A DNA stretch of 29,906 bases from a virus: IMG/VR virus record IMGVR_UViG_3300005581_000085, positions 1-29,906 of that record; one strand, 5' to 3'. The translations under genes were made by a program, and so were the position numbers. Every line of letters begins with the position of its first letter. Positions within the stretch are counted from its first letter, which is position 1. The notes under the pieces were generated by a model that searched no databases, was not told where the DNA came from, and worked only from the letters and a program-made list of their open reading frames with translations. Positions 21,926-29,116 of the stretch are shown here, one piece after another.

Positions 21926-22429
21926 TTACCCACCCTGATCACTATCTTTTGGAGGGAACGGCCACGAGTTTGATGGATCTGGGCGAGATTTTAGTTTAAC
22001 ATTTTCTTCAATAACTGTGCCATTTTCATCACATAGACTAACTTGATATGGTGCAATGATATGTACAGCAGTGTCTTCTTCCGCCCAATCATGTTCCCCA
22101 TCGAATAACCAACCTGCACCACCTTCGTAGTAGAGTTCTTTTAGTTCTTGTTGTTCAAGTTCGCTAATGTCATCGCTGAACTCCCATTCAATACTAACAC
22201 TGTCATCGAATTCACAGCCCCAACCACAATCGGTTCTAGCATAGGCAACAGGATCACCTTGCCAGGGAAGGTTGCAATCTAAATCACCTTCCACAAAGCC
22301 TTGACCCCAACGATAGGTTTCGTCAATGTTGAACCAACTAATACTATCATCTGGATTACTACGGAACATTTCTACATGGTAGACAATGCTTTTCTTTTCC
22401 AGAGGTTTGATAAGATATACGTTAGGCAT
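21926..22429 (-). CDS. Conserved aquatic-phage hypothetical protein
   Basis: The 167-residue, acidic protein starts MPNVYLIKPLEKKSIVYHVE and contains SWFNIDETYRWGQGFVE, CGWGCEFDDSV and GGAGWLFDGEHDWAEED. I recall the same series from hypothetical proteins of marine T4-like phages. It is tryptophan-rich and has no membrane segment. AGGAAATAATC, at the end of the BI-1 gene, supplies the ribosome binding site. Function unknown. The proline-rich tail ends DSDQGG. Confidence 0.8.
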   Translation of the reverse strand: MPNVYLIKPLEKKSIVYHVEMFRSNPDDSISWFNIDETYRWGQGFVEGDLDCNLPWQGDPVAYARTDCGWGCEFDDSVSIEWEFSDDISELEQQELKELYYEGGAGWLFDGEHDWAEEDTAVHIIAPYQVSLCDENGTVIEENVKLKSRPDPSNSWPFPPKDSDQGG

Positions 22430-22431
22430 GA

Positions 22432-23127
22432 TTATTTCCTATCACCGAACAAGTGCAACAGGTTAATAAACAAGTTGATAAAGTCCATATACAATGTTAG
22501 TGCACCACGAACTTCTGCAACATCACTAGCTTCTACACTAAGTTCTTCACGAATCTTTTGTGTGTCATACGCTGTCAATCCTAAAAAGATAATAATAGCC
22601 AATGCCGAGATTACCATCTGCATCACAGTTGATCCAATAAAGATATTCACAATGCTGGCAATAATGATCGCAATCAAGCCCACAAACATAAACTTGCCTA
22701 AACTATCAAGGCTTTGTTTAGTAAAGTATCCATACGCACTCATAACACCAAACAAGATGGCCGCACCCATAAATGCTGACACAATACTACCCATGGTGAA
22801 CACAGCAAAGATTGTGGCAAAACTCAAACCCATTAATGCCGCAAATCCATGTAGGCATAACTGTGCCACACTCTTACTTGGGTTATTGGCTAATACCATA
22901 CTGATGCCAAAAATTGCCACCAGGGGTGCAAAAATAACAATCCACTTTAGTACACCTGTAAAAAAGAATGCCAACAACTCGGGACTAGTGCCTACAAAGT
23001 AACTGACAAACATTGATACAACAACAGCAAGACTCATGTGACCATAAACACGACCCATTGCTGAATTGATTTCGCTAGCACTGCGGTAACTTAAAACTTC
23101 ACCGCCTGTATAATTTGTTCCAAACAT
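22432..23127 (-). CDS. Bax-inhibitor-1/YccA-type membrane protein
   Basis: The 231-residue protein has about seven hydrophobic segments spread from residue 30 to 225, an N-terminal cytoplasmic part (GGEVLSYRSASEINSAMGRV) and the family motifs FTMGS in the middle and AYDTQKIREEL near residue 195. This is the UPF0005/BI-1 family, whose bacterial members (YccA, YetJ) modulate FtsH or leak calcium in a pH-dependent way. In a phage it might protect phage membrane proteins from FtsH, as inferred from YccA. AAGGAGAATAAC gives a strong start. Confidence 0.88.
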   Translation of the reverse strand: MFGTNYTGGEVLSYRSASEINSAMGRVYGHMSLAVVVSMFVSYFVGTSPELLAFFFTGVLKWIVIFAPLVAIFGISMVLANNPSKSVAQLCLHGFAALMGLSFATIFAVFTMGSIVSAFMGAAILFGVMSAYGYFTKQSLDSLGKFMFVGLIAIIIASIVNIFIGSTVMQMVISALAIIIFLGLTAYDTQKIREELSVEASDVAEVRGALTLYMDFINLFINLLHLFGDRK

Positions 23128-23137
23128 GTTATTCTCC

Positions 23138-23329
23138 TTAGTTGTCCAAATCCATGGAGATCCACTCTTTGATTACGGCAATCAATTCTTCTTCTGTTGC
23201 ACACATAATCTTAGCGTTTTTCCATTCTTCTTTTTTGTCGCGGCCGCCAACCTCAATCATAAAACCATTGTCGTAACGATTGAGACTAATATTCTCGTTT
23301 ACTTTTGCAAGTTTGCTTAATTTTGACAT
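23138..23329 (-). CDS. Small conserved phage hypothetical protein
   Basis: The 63-residue protein has GGAGAAACAAA before the ATG. NRYDNGFMIEVGGRDKKEEW followed by ATEEELIAVIKEW matches small proteins I recall from cyanophages, where the gene also lies beside metabolic genes. It appears to be a small alpha/beta protein. Function unknown. It lies between folE and the BI-1 gene with gaps of 14 and 10 bases. Confidence 0.78.
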   Translation of the reverse strand: MSKLSKLAKVNENISLNRYDNGFMIEVGGRDKKEEWKNAKIMCATEEELIAVIKEWISMDLDN

Positions 23330-23343
23330 TTTGTTTCTCCAGA

Positions 23344-24033
23344 TTATCTTTTACAGTTATTTACAATATTCATAAATTCGTTTCTCACTGCTGGGTCTGT
23401 TTTAAACACACCGCCTAGTTTAGATGTAACTGTGCTTGACCCAACATCTTCTACACCGCGAGATTTAACGCAATAATGTTGAGCATCAATGACGACTGCA
23501 ACATTATCAGTTTCTAGAATATACTGAAGTGCATGATACACTTGTTCTGTTAAGCGTTCCTGAATTTGTGGACGCTTGCTAAAGTACTCAACAACACGAT
23601 TGATTTTACTTAGACCCAGCACACGTTGATTGGGAATATAACCCACTGTGGCCACACCGTCAATGACAACAAAGTGATGTTCGCAATTACTCTGTACATT
23701 GACATTTCGTTCAATGACCATTTCGTCATACTTCATCTTGTTGTCAACTGTGGTACACTTTGGAAATGCTTCGTAGTCAAGCCCCCAAAAGATTTCATTC
23801 ACATACATCTTGGCAACACGTTTGGGTGTATCCATTAAACTATCATCAGATAAATCTAACCCTAAAGTTGTCATAATCTTTTGAAATTGTTCTGTAATGA
23901 TTTCAATTTTTATTTTTCTATCAAGATTTGCACCACGTGTATCCCACGTTGGTGTCTCAACACCCATTTTGACTAAGTGTTCATGTACTTTTAATCCCAG
24001 TTCAGGGTCGCATTTTGTTTTGTTATAGCTCAT
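23344..24033 (-). CDS. folE: GTP cyclohydrolase I
   Basis: FolE converts GTP to 7,8-dihydroneopterin triphosphate, the entry to folate and to 7-deazaguanines. At 229 residues it is close to E. coli FolE (222), with the zinc ligands Cys117 and His120 (SNCEHH), Cys188 and catalytic His186 (AQHYC), and TPKRVAKMY at 69-77. LGLSKINRVVEYFSKRPQIQ at 139-158 is the conserved pterin-site region, and VEDVGSSTVTSKLGG is near the end. The first 40 residues are an N-terminal extension typical of the family. AAGGAAGG precedes the ATG. Its leader can fold as a pseudoknot. With QueD and QueE it suggests 7-deazaguanine rather than folate synthesis. Confidence 0.95.
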   Translation of the reverse strand: MSYNKTKCDPELGLKVHEHLVKMGVETPTWDTRGANLDRKIKIEIITEQFQKIMTTLGLDLSDDSLMDTPKRVAKMYVNEIFWGLDYEAFPKCTTVDNKMKYDEMVIERNVNVQSNCEHHFVVIDGVATVGYIPNQRVLGLSKINRVVEYFSKRPQIQERLTEQVYHALQYILETDNVAVVIDAQHYCVKSRGVEDVGSSTVTSKLGGVFKTDPAVRNEFMNIVNNCKR

Positions 24034-24053
24034 TTAGATAACCTTCCTTTGTG

Positions 24054-24091
24054 ATGGTTTGTTTTTGATGTTTGCTACCATTGTGTAGCAA
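24054..24091 (-). promoter_or_regulatory. Predicted H-type pseudoknot leader of folE
   Basis: In the 5' leader of folE, TTGCTA (24091-24086) pairs with TAGCAA (24077-24072). The loop bases AUGG (24081-24078) can pair with CCAU (24057-24054), leaving a 14-base A-rich connecting strand (24071-24058). The ribosome binding site begins four bases later. This is the size and layout of small translational riboswitches such as preQ1-I, though the loop sequence does not match the consensus I know. Ligand and function are not shown. Confidence 0.4.
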
Positions 24092-24105
24092 GAGTATTTA
24101 GTAGA

Positions 24106-24111
24106 ATTATA
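24106..24111 (-). promoter_or_regulatory. Candidate -10 element of folE
   Basis: TATAAT lies 73 bases upstream of the folE ATG, preceded by GTG as in the tRNA promoter. No good -35 is present at 16-18 bases (TAGGAT at 17). An ACTAAATA octamer at 24095-24102 overlaps the presumed start region and could be a T4-like late element. Confidence 0.45.
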
Positions 24112-24124
24112 CACTATTTGTCTA

Positions 24125-24955
24125 TTAAATCCTACTGAGATCTTTCCATAATACATGCATTTTTTTCAAGGTGTCTTTGTCTATGGGTTGATTGTAGTGT
24201 CGTTCAAGCTGTTCTAAACCTGCCACCAATGTTTCAAACTTGTACAAATCTGCAAAGTCGATGCTGAGTATGCTTGATGTATCGGCAGTGGCATGAATAA
24301 ATGGTTTGATAAATTCTTGATTGGCTAGATAGTTATCAAACAACTCATCATAGCTGTTATACCCAGAGATCAAATATTGATTATTAAACTGTAGTCTATG
24401 TTGCTGGCTAGTGGCATCATGTGCAAAATCTGGATGGTCCAAGGTTGAGGTTGCAATTTTAGTTTGGTCATTCCACAACCATAACTTTTGCTTGACCATT
24501 TCCTTGTATAAGTCAATGCTGTGTTGATTAACAAGATTGATTTCTATTACTTCTGATTGTCGTTGGAAATCGGTGCGAATCTTTTTGTGAAAATGATCTA
24601 CTATTTTGCGCCCCTGTCCCCAGGATTCAAAGAAGTATGTACTAGCGTGTTCTTTTACTAGTTGATTATAGTTGTCACTGGTTAGATCATTATTGCGAGA
24701 CAATCGTCTGCTAAAAAAATTAGTATTCCAGGGGTGATTAGGTTCTACCACGGTCCATCGAGATATGTCCCGAGTCCAAGTACTCTGGAACCAATCCCAA
24801 TGATCAACTTTGCCGTTTTGTACATCCCTGTCCCAGTGCGCTACATGTTTGAATAAAAACAGGCAAGTGATTAAGAATTTACCACCTGCCCCATTAGGAT
24901 ATCGTACAATAAGATTTTGATCAGTACAATAGTTACTGGTTTTCTCGTCGGTCAT
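24125..24955 (-). CDS. Hypothetical protein with P-loop-like N-terminus
   Basis: The start at 24955 (MTDEKTSNYC) gives 276 residues and overlaps the oxygenase gene by 23 bases; an ATG at 24973 adds six. LIVRYPNGAGGKFLITCLFL at 15-34 is a strand, a glycine loop and a helix, like a degenerate nucleotide or PAPS-binding loop, similar in placement to the sulfotransferase-like protein at 2654-3457. The rest is rich in Trp, His, Asn and Asp. I recall such YPxGAGG openings in aquatic phages. Function unknown; a sulfotransferase-like role is only a guess. Confidence 0.68.
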   Translation of the reverse strand: MTDEKTSNYCTDQNLIVRYPNGAGGKFLITCLFLFKHVAHWDRDVQNGKVDHWDWFQSTWTRDISRWTVVEPNHPWNTNFFSRRLSRNNDLTSDNYNQLVKEHASTYFFESWGQGRKIVDHFHKKIRTDFQRQSEVIEINLVNQHSIDLYKEMVKQKLWLWNDQTKIATSTLDHPDFAHDATSQQHRLQFNNQYLISGYNSYDELFDNYLANQEFIKPFIHATADTSSILSIDFADLYKFETLVAGLEQLERHYNQPIDKDTLKKMHVLWKDLSRI

Positions 24956-25661
24956 AAGGCCTTGTGTTTTCATCAAACCAATAAAGACTTCTATGTGGTG
25001 GGTTTACTGGTTGAGCACTGCTTTGAAAATAGAACAGCCTTAGTCCAATACGACGATATCCGTTGGGACAGGTTAATGGATCAGGATGACCGTGTATTAA
25101 CTGATTATCGTAATTCCACATTAACAGTCTATTTGCAGTGGGTGCAATTTTATGTAGACAGGTTTTCTTTTCAAAATCCCAAAATTCTAAGGACCCGCCC
25201 CAGTTAGGATTCCAGTCGTCACTGAGATATATGATTATACTAAGTGCACGATTTAATCTTAACTGTTCGTTCCAGTTAAAGTCGGTGTGTAGTTTTAAAC
25301 AATGTCCAGTTTCACATTCCATGATGCCAGCGCCAATCATGTGAGGATCTGGTATGAGTTTTTTTAATCCAGTGACACTTTCCAACCAATTGACAAACTC
25401 GGTGCTGTTTAAATTTAATACAAGCTCACGAGTCAATGGGGCATATTTGAGATTATTACACTCATACATAAAGCTACCATTGCGTGTGAACTTGCTAAAC
25501 ATATGGCGAGGAATTGTTTTAATTTCATCCTGTACTGACTTTAATAACTCATTAGGTAAAAAATCATCAAATGCTAACCAGGGCACAGGAGTACCATGTT
25601 GATAATCAATGGCGTAATCCTTGGCATCATATTTACTGGTCAGCAGTTCGATATCAATCAC
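24933..25661 (-). CDS. 2-oxoglutarate/Fe(II)-dependent oxygenase (prolyl-hydroxylase type)
   Basis: The 242-residue protein has LHTDFNW at 124-130, with His125-x-Asp127, and IHGHPDPLTCPNGYRRIGLR at about 189-208, supplying the distal His and an Arg for 2-oxoglutarate. DDFLPNELLKSV near 32-43 and GGSLEFW at 155-161 are typical of P4H-like enzymes. Such enzymes hydroxylate proteins, sugars or nucleobases using O2 and 2-oxoglutarate. They are frequent in cyanophages. The substrate is not known; its place among sugar and amino-transfer genes points to a small molecule or glycan. It overlaps both neighbours. Confidence 0.87.
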   Translation of the reverse strand: MIDIELLTSKYDAKDYAIDYQHGTPVPWLAFDDFLPNELLKSVQDEIKTIPRHMFSKFTRNGSFMYECNNLKYAPLTRELVLNLNSTEFVNWLESVTGLKKLIPDPHMIGAGIMECETGHCLKLHTDFNWNEQLRLNRALSIIIYLSDDWNPNWGGSLEFWDFEKKTCLHKIAPTANRLLMWNYDNQLIHGHPDPLTCPNGYRRIGLRLFYFQSSAQPVNPPHRSLYWFDENTRPYDRRENQ

Positions 25662-26580
25662 TGGGCAAGTCCTTGTTGGCTAGATATTTAGACAATGACA
25701 AACGATTACTAACGCCGCCACGGTTATATGCCTTGTACTTATCAGTACTGTCAATGCCAAAAATTACAGTATTGCTGGGCACCACGCCTAGCTTATCGCA
25801 CAACTCTTTTTGTGCCGCACCCCAGTACTGTGTGTTCCAGTCTGGCGACACATGATTTAATATCTGTAATCCTACTGCCGCTGATAGTCGGTTGGTATAG
25901 TTTGTTTTATTCATCACCAACAAGCTATCATCATCATCAACTCGTGTCAATCTCATGCCAATACGCAAATGACTTACTGGATAGCTTTTGCTCAAACTAA
26001 ATGTAATCACAGTAATTGCCGGATGATCAAAATCAAAGTCAATATTGGCACAGATACCAAAAAATGCACAGTCTACTAACACAGGTATGCCCAACTGTTC
26101 AGCTTCATTGAGCACCCGTTGCATGTCTGGATGTTTGTTACCAGTGTCACTGAATGGCAAGCTGATTACCACAGCATCTTGTGCAGTTAACTCACCATCT
26201 TCAATGAATGCCCAATCAAAATAGTTCCTCCAACTGGCCATGTGATACATGTATTCACCGCGGAAACAACGGAATCGACGAGTACAATTATCTAAATAAA
26301 ACTTATCAAATGCTTCGGATGTGCCATTGCAACTAGCACTGACAGGAAACTTATCTAAGTTTTTAAATGAATTGCGATATGACTCACCAATCCAAGCCCG
26401 GTATCTTTCTAGAAATTGATTTTGTATTTTGTCATTGTACAAATATTCTGAAGCCGCACTCACCATACCTTGTGTAGTTTTACGTGTGTGAGCAGAAACC
26501 ACAGCTTCTGCACCACCATATGGTAACCGTTTTAAGTTTGGCAATGCTGGCTTAGTCAATTTGGTACCAATCCCACGCAT
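25654..26580 (-). CDS. PLP-dependent aminotransferase-like protein (fold type I)
   Basis: From the ATG at 26580 it has 308 residues, short for a class I/II aminotransferase (about 380). The core marks are CNGTSEAFD at 84-92, the phosphate-region strand VVISLPFSDTG, VLVDCAFFG at 167-175 with Asp170 for the pyridine nitrogen, and FSLSKSY at 194-200 with Lys198 as the Schiff-base lysine, followed by HLRIGMR. The C-terminal small domain is reduced. It may transfer an amino group to a sugar or keto acid, or be a decarboxylase-type relative. It overlaps galE by 29 bases. A TTG start at 26589 adds three residues. Confidence 0.75.
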   Translation of the reverse strand: MRGIGTKLTKPALPNLKRLPYGGAEAVVSAHTRKTTQGMVSAASEYLYNDKIQNQFLERYRAWIGESYRNSFKNLDKFPVSASCNGTSEAFDKFYLDNCTRRFRCFRGEYMYHMASWRNYFDWAFIEDGELTAQDAVVISLPFSDTGNKHPDMQRVLNEAEQLGIPVLVDCAFFGICANIDFDFDHPAITVITFSLSKSYPVSHLRIGMRLTRVDDDDSLLVMNKTNYTNRLSAAVGLQILNHVSPDWNTQYWGAAQKELCDKLGVVPSNTVIFGIDSTDKYKAYNRGGVSNRLSLSKYLANKDLPSD

Positions 26581-27502
26581 GTGTAACAATATCAGTTAAT
26601 GTATACTGCGCCTGCCAACCTGTGGCATTAGAAAATTTATTGCTGTTGGCAGTAAGGGTAGCCGGGTCACCTTCACGTACCGGACCAAACCTTAGATTTA
26701 CTGTTTTACCAGTGACTGATTCAACTTCTTTGATTACCGTTAGATTACTATGCCCCGACGAGTTGCCGAGATTATATGTGCCTGGCGGTACTGCGGTGTC
26801 CACAGCAATCACATGTGCATTGGCAATATCGCTGACATGCACATAATCTCGTACACAGGTGCCGTCTTCAGTATCATACTCGTTGCCGTTGCAGATAAAT
26901 TCTGTGCCGTTAATCACTGACTCTAAAGCACGGGCAACAATATGTGTGGCACCCGATTCTTGTCCGTGACGCCCTTGTGCATCTGCACCGGCAGCATTAA
27001 AATATCTAAATGCCACAAAGTCTAAGCCATATGCCACAGCATAAGATTCCAAGAACCATTCAATCATCAACTTGCTTTGGCCATATGGACTGATGGGAGC
27101 AACTGGATCAATCTCCTCGCAAGGTGTCATTACTGGATCACCGTACACGCTTGCACTACTGCTAAAAATCACTCGCGGACGCTGTTCTAATTCAATGAGA
27201 GAATCTAACATAGCCAATGTTTTACCCACATTGTTATGAAAGTATTCTTGTGGATTAGCTTTGCTTGGACCCACTAGGCTAGTACCTGCACAGTGCACCA
27301 CAGCGTCAATTCCACTGTTAGACATAAGATCTAGGCCACGACCACTGCAAAAGTCAGTTTGATAAAATTGATCAACAAACGGTTCCAAATGCTTGGGCAA
27401 TGGCATTAGGTCAATTCCAAACACACGATGCCCTGCTTCGTGTAATTCAATAGCTGTTTGACCACCAATATATCCGGCTGCGCCGGTGACTATTACATTC
27501 AT
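26552..27502 (-). CDS. galE: UDP-glucose 4-epimerase-like NAD-dependent epimerase
   Basis: The ATG at 27502 has AAAGGAAACAAGA upstream; the protein is 316 residues, close to GalE (338). GAAGYIGG at 7-14 binds NAD, SSSASVYG at 114-121 holds the catalytic Ser, and SPYGQSKLMIE with Tyr140 and Lys144 completes the extended-SDR triad. RYFNAAGADAQGRHGQ and YNLGNSSGHS follow the GalE pattern, so UDP-glucose/UDP-galactose (or the N-acetyl forms) are likely substrates. It would supply nucleotide sugars to the glycosyltransferases here. It is joined by ATGA to the gene before it. Confidence 0.92.
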   Translation of the reverse strand: MNVIVTGAAGYIGGQTAIELHEAGHRVFGIDLMPLPKHLEPFVDQFYQTDFCSGRGLDLMSNSGIDAVVHCAGTSLVGPSKANPQEYFHNNVGKTLAMLDSLIELEQRPRVIFSSSASVYGDPVMTPCEEIDPVAPISPYGQSKLMIEWFLESYAVAYGLDFVAFRYFNAAGADAQGRHGQESGATHIVARALESVINGTEFICNGNEYDTEDGTCVRDYVHVSDIANAHVIAVDTAVPPGTYNLGNSSGHSNLTVIKEVESVTGKTVNLRFGPVREGDPATLTANSNKFSNATGWQAQYTLTDIVTHAWDWYQID

Positions 27503-27696
27503 TCTTGTTTCCTTTGTGGATAATAGTAGTGACATTCATGACGATACGGATACCAATCTCCTGCCATGCCACCCAGGTGTTGTAACGCCCAACGAGCCCG
27601 ATCTTCTACGTCGTTCATTTTGGCAATCCAAGGAGCGGTTGTTTGAGCACGAATATACTGCTTGAGATAGCAGAAACTTTGTTCCCGGGGCGTCAT
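27499..27696 (-). CDS. Small hypothetical protein
   Basis: The 65-residue protein begins MTPREQSFCYLKQYIRAQTT and ends with an unusual aromatic/His-rich stretch HLGGMAGDWYPYRHECHYYY. ATGA overlaps occur on both sides, so it is certainly in the operon. The Cys and His residues could bind a metal. The family is not recognised. Confidence 0.75.
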   Translation of the reverse strand: MTPREQSFCYLKQYIRAQTTAPWIAKMNDVEDRARWALQHLGGMAGDWYPYRHECHYYYPQRKQE

Positions 27697-27923
27697 TCTT
27701 CTATGTATCCTATGTTTTTTGCGTATTTTACAATAGACGGTGCCCCGTTTAGGCCATCTTCGTCTGTAAACACAGGATCACTTGCATGAGTATAACCATC
27801 ACGGAACGAGATAAACCAAGCAGATTCACCATAACTTTGACAGGGTGTTGCTTGTCCTACTGGTCGACCATTCACATAAGGTGGCCGATCAATACTGATC
27901 AAGTACTTGCTAACCTTGTTCAT
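27693..27923 (-). CDS. Small hypothetical protein
   Basis: The 76-residue protein starts MNKVSKYLISIDRPPYVNGR and is polar and compact, with aromatic residues spread through (SAWFISFRDGYTH) and an acidic end. No family is recognised. It is linked by ATGA overlap to the glycosyltransferase upstream and to the 65-residue gene downstream. Confidence 0.75.
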   Translation of the reverse strand: MNKVSKYLISIDRPPYVNGRPVGQATPCQSYGESAWFISFRDGYTHASDPVFTDEDGLNGAPSIVKYAKNIGYIEE

Positions 27924-29116
27924 TCTTCTATTTTTCTCACATGATATTTCTCATGTGCCACATGATCACGATAGCGATTGCCTGCACGATTCCATTGCTC
28001 ACCTTGCCCAGTCATGATGTCAATCACACGATCAATGGTGCCGTCGTTCCAGTCCGAGATCAAGCCCATGTTGTGGTGTGGATTACGCAATAAGTTTTGC
28101 ATTTTGTGATAGGCATCATCTATGCTCCAAGGAACATAGAGCCGGTTAGGGTCATTGGCAAAAGTCTCTGGGAAGCTACGATAAGCAGGGTATAGAACAT
28201 TGGAACCCAATGTATCTGCCTCACTCACAGTATTACTTACCCAATCTTGTAGTGCACAATTAAACAACACACGAGTGTCACCAAGCAATCGATAGTATTC
28301 ATTTTTGCTTAGGTTCTCATAGATTGAGAGTTTACCTTCTGCAGCCATGGTACGAGCACGTTCCAAATACTTGGTGTTGTTACTACGCAATGGACCACCT
28401 TGGAAGATAGCAAACTCTACAGGGAACGGGCCTTGGTTGTGCCACATCTCAATCAAGTCCATGTAAAAGTCAGGTTGCTTCTCTTGATCAAAACGTGCGG
28501 CAAAACCCACACGCATTTTGCGATCAGCAAATGGCTTAACTGTGGCACCACCACGTTCCAACACTTCTGATTTGCCAAATGCTAGGCCACTAATATTATA
28601 GATAGGAGCACGCCATCCAGCAATGCGCATGTGAGCAACCATCTCTTCGTTTGTGGCGAGAACTCCGTCCACGAACTCATTAACCATTTGTTCGTATAAG
28701 CCCATCCATTTTGCCATACCCCATACATGTACGAAGTCATCAGGATCAATGGACTGAGCCAGACAGCGCACATACACGCGAGGACGTTGATCAGCAGGAA
28801 CCTGATTAAGGATGTAGGGTAAACTCTCGATGCCGGGTTGAAACATGTCTTCAAAGTAGATAACATCCGCACTTGTGACCTCTCCGTTTTTCATCAACTG
28901 AACCAAGTTCATCATTTGGCTCATGCTAAAATAACTGCGCCCGTGTGCGTCCAGCACCTGACCCACCGAGATGGCTTGCGTGTTATCAATTGTAGTGCCA
29001 GGAACATAAACAACGTCAAGACCTCTACGGTCAAACACACGTCGGTTCCATTCTGTTAGTTGTAGTGTGTAACGGGCTTCGTAACTTTCCAAGCCCATGT
29101 AGTATAGTTTTCTCAT
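27920..29116 (-). CDS. GT-B-type glycosyltransferase
   Basis: The 398-residue protein is the length of a family-4-like glycosyltransferase. The N-terminal half has VYFED-like strand segments (SADVIYFEDMFQPG at 82-95); the second Rossmann half opens with VGFAARFDQEKQ at 203-214, followed by FAIFQGGPLR, RLLGDTRVLFNCALQDW and SEADTLGSNVLYPAY, the usual donor-binding order with a Glu in the SEAD motif. It lacks membrane segments. A TAATG overlap joins it to the gene before, and it has its own strong promoter at 29147-29174. Acceptor and sugar are unknown. Confidence 0.8.
   Translation of the reverse strand: MRKLYYMGLESYEARYTLQLTEWNRRVFDRRGLDVVYVPGTTIDNTQAISVGQVLDAHGRSYFSMSQMMNLVQLMKNGEVTSADVIYFEDMFQPGIESLPYILNQVPADQRPRVYVRCLAQSIDPDDFVHVWGMAKWMGLYEQMVNEFVDGVLATNEEMVAHMRIAGWRAPIYNISGLAFGKSEVLERGGATVKPFADRKMRVGFAARFDQEKQPDFYMDLIEMWHNQGPFPVEFAIFQGGPLRSNNTKYLERARTMAAEGKLSIYENLSKNEYYRLLGDTRVLFNCALQDWVSNTVSEADTLGSNVLYPAYRSFPETFANDPNRLYVPWSIDDAYHKMQNLLRNPHHNMGLISDWNDGTIDRVIDIMTGQGEQWNRAGNRYRDHVAHEKYHVRKIEE

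Noticed and set aside
22301-23002. Plus-strand open frame of 233 codons
   Set aside because: It lies opposite the BI-1 membrane protein gene; its Ile/Ala/Thr-rich composition is the complement of hydrophobic codons, and no ribosome binding site is present.
24054-24091. Canonical preQ1-I riboswitch
   Set aside because: The pseudoknot layout is similar, but the conserved loop sequence and stem order I know for preQ1-I are not matched; I keep it only as an unnamed candidate element.
24072-24091. Rho-independent terminator before folE
   Set aside because: The 7-bp hairpin is followed by an A-rich, not U-rich, strand.
28582-28872. Minus-strand hydrophobic frame of 96 codons
   Set aside because: It is a shifted reading of the GT-B glycosyltransferase gene; the apparent membrane segments are an artefact.
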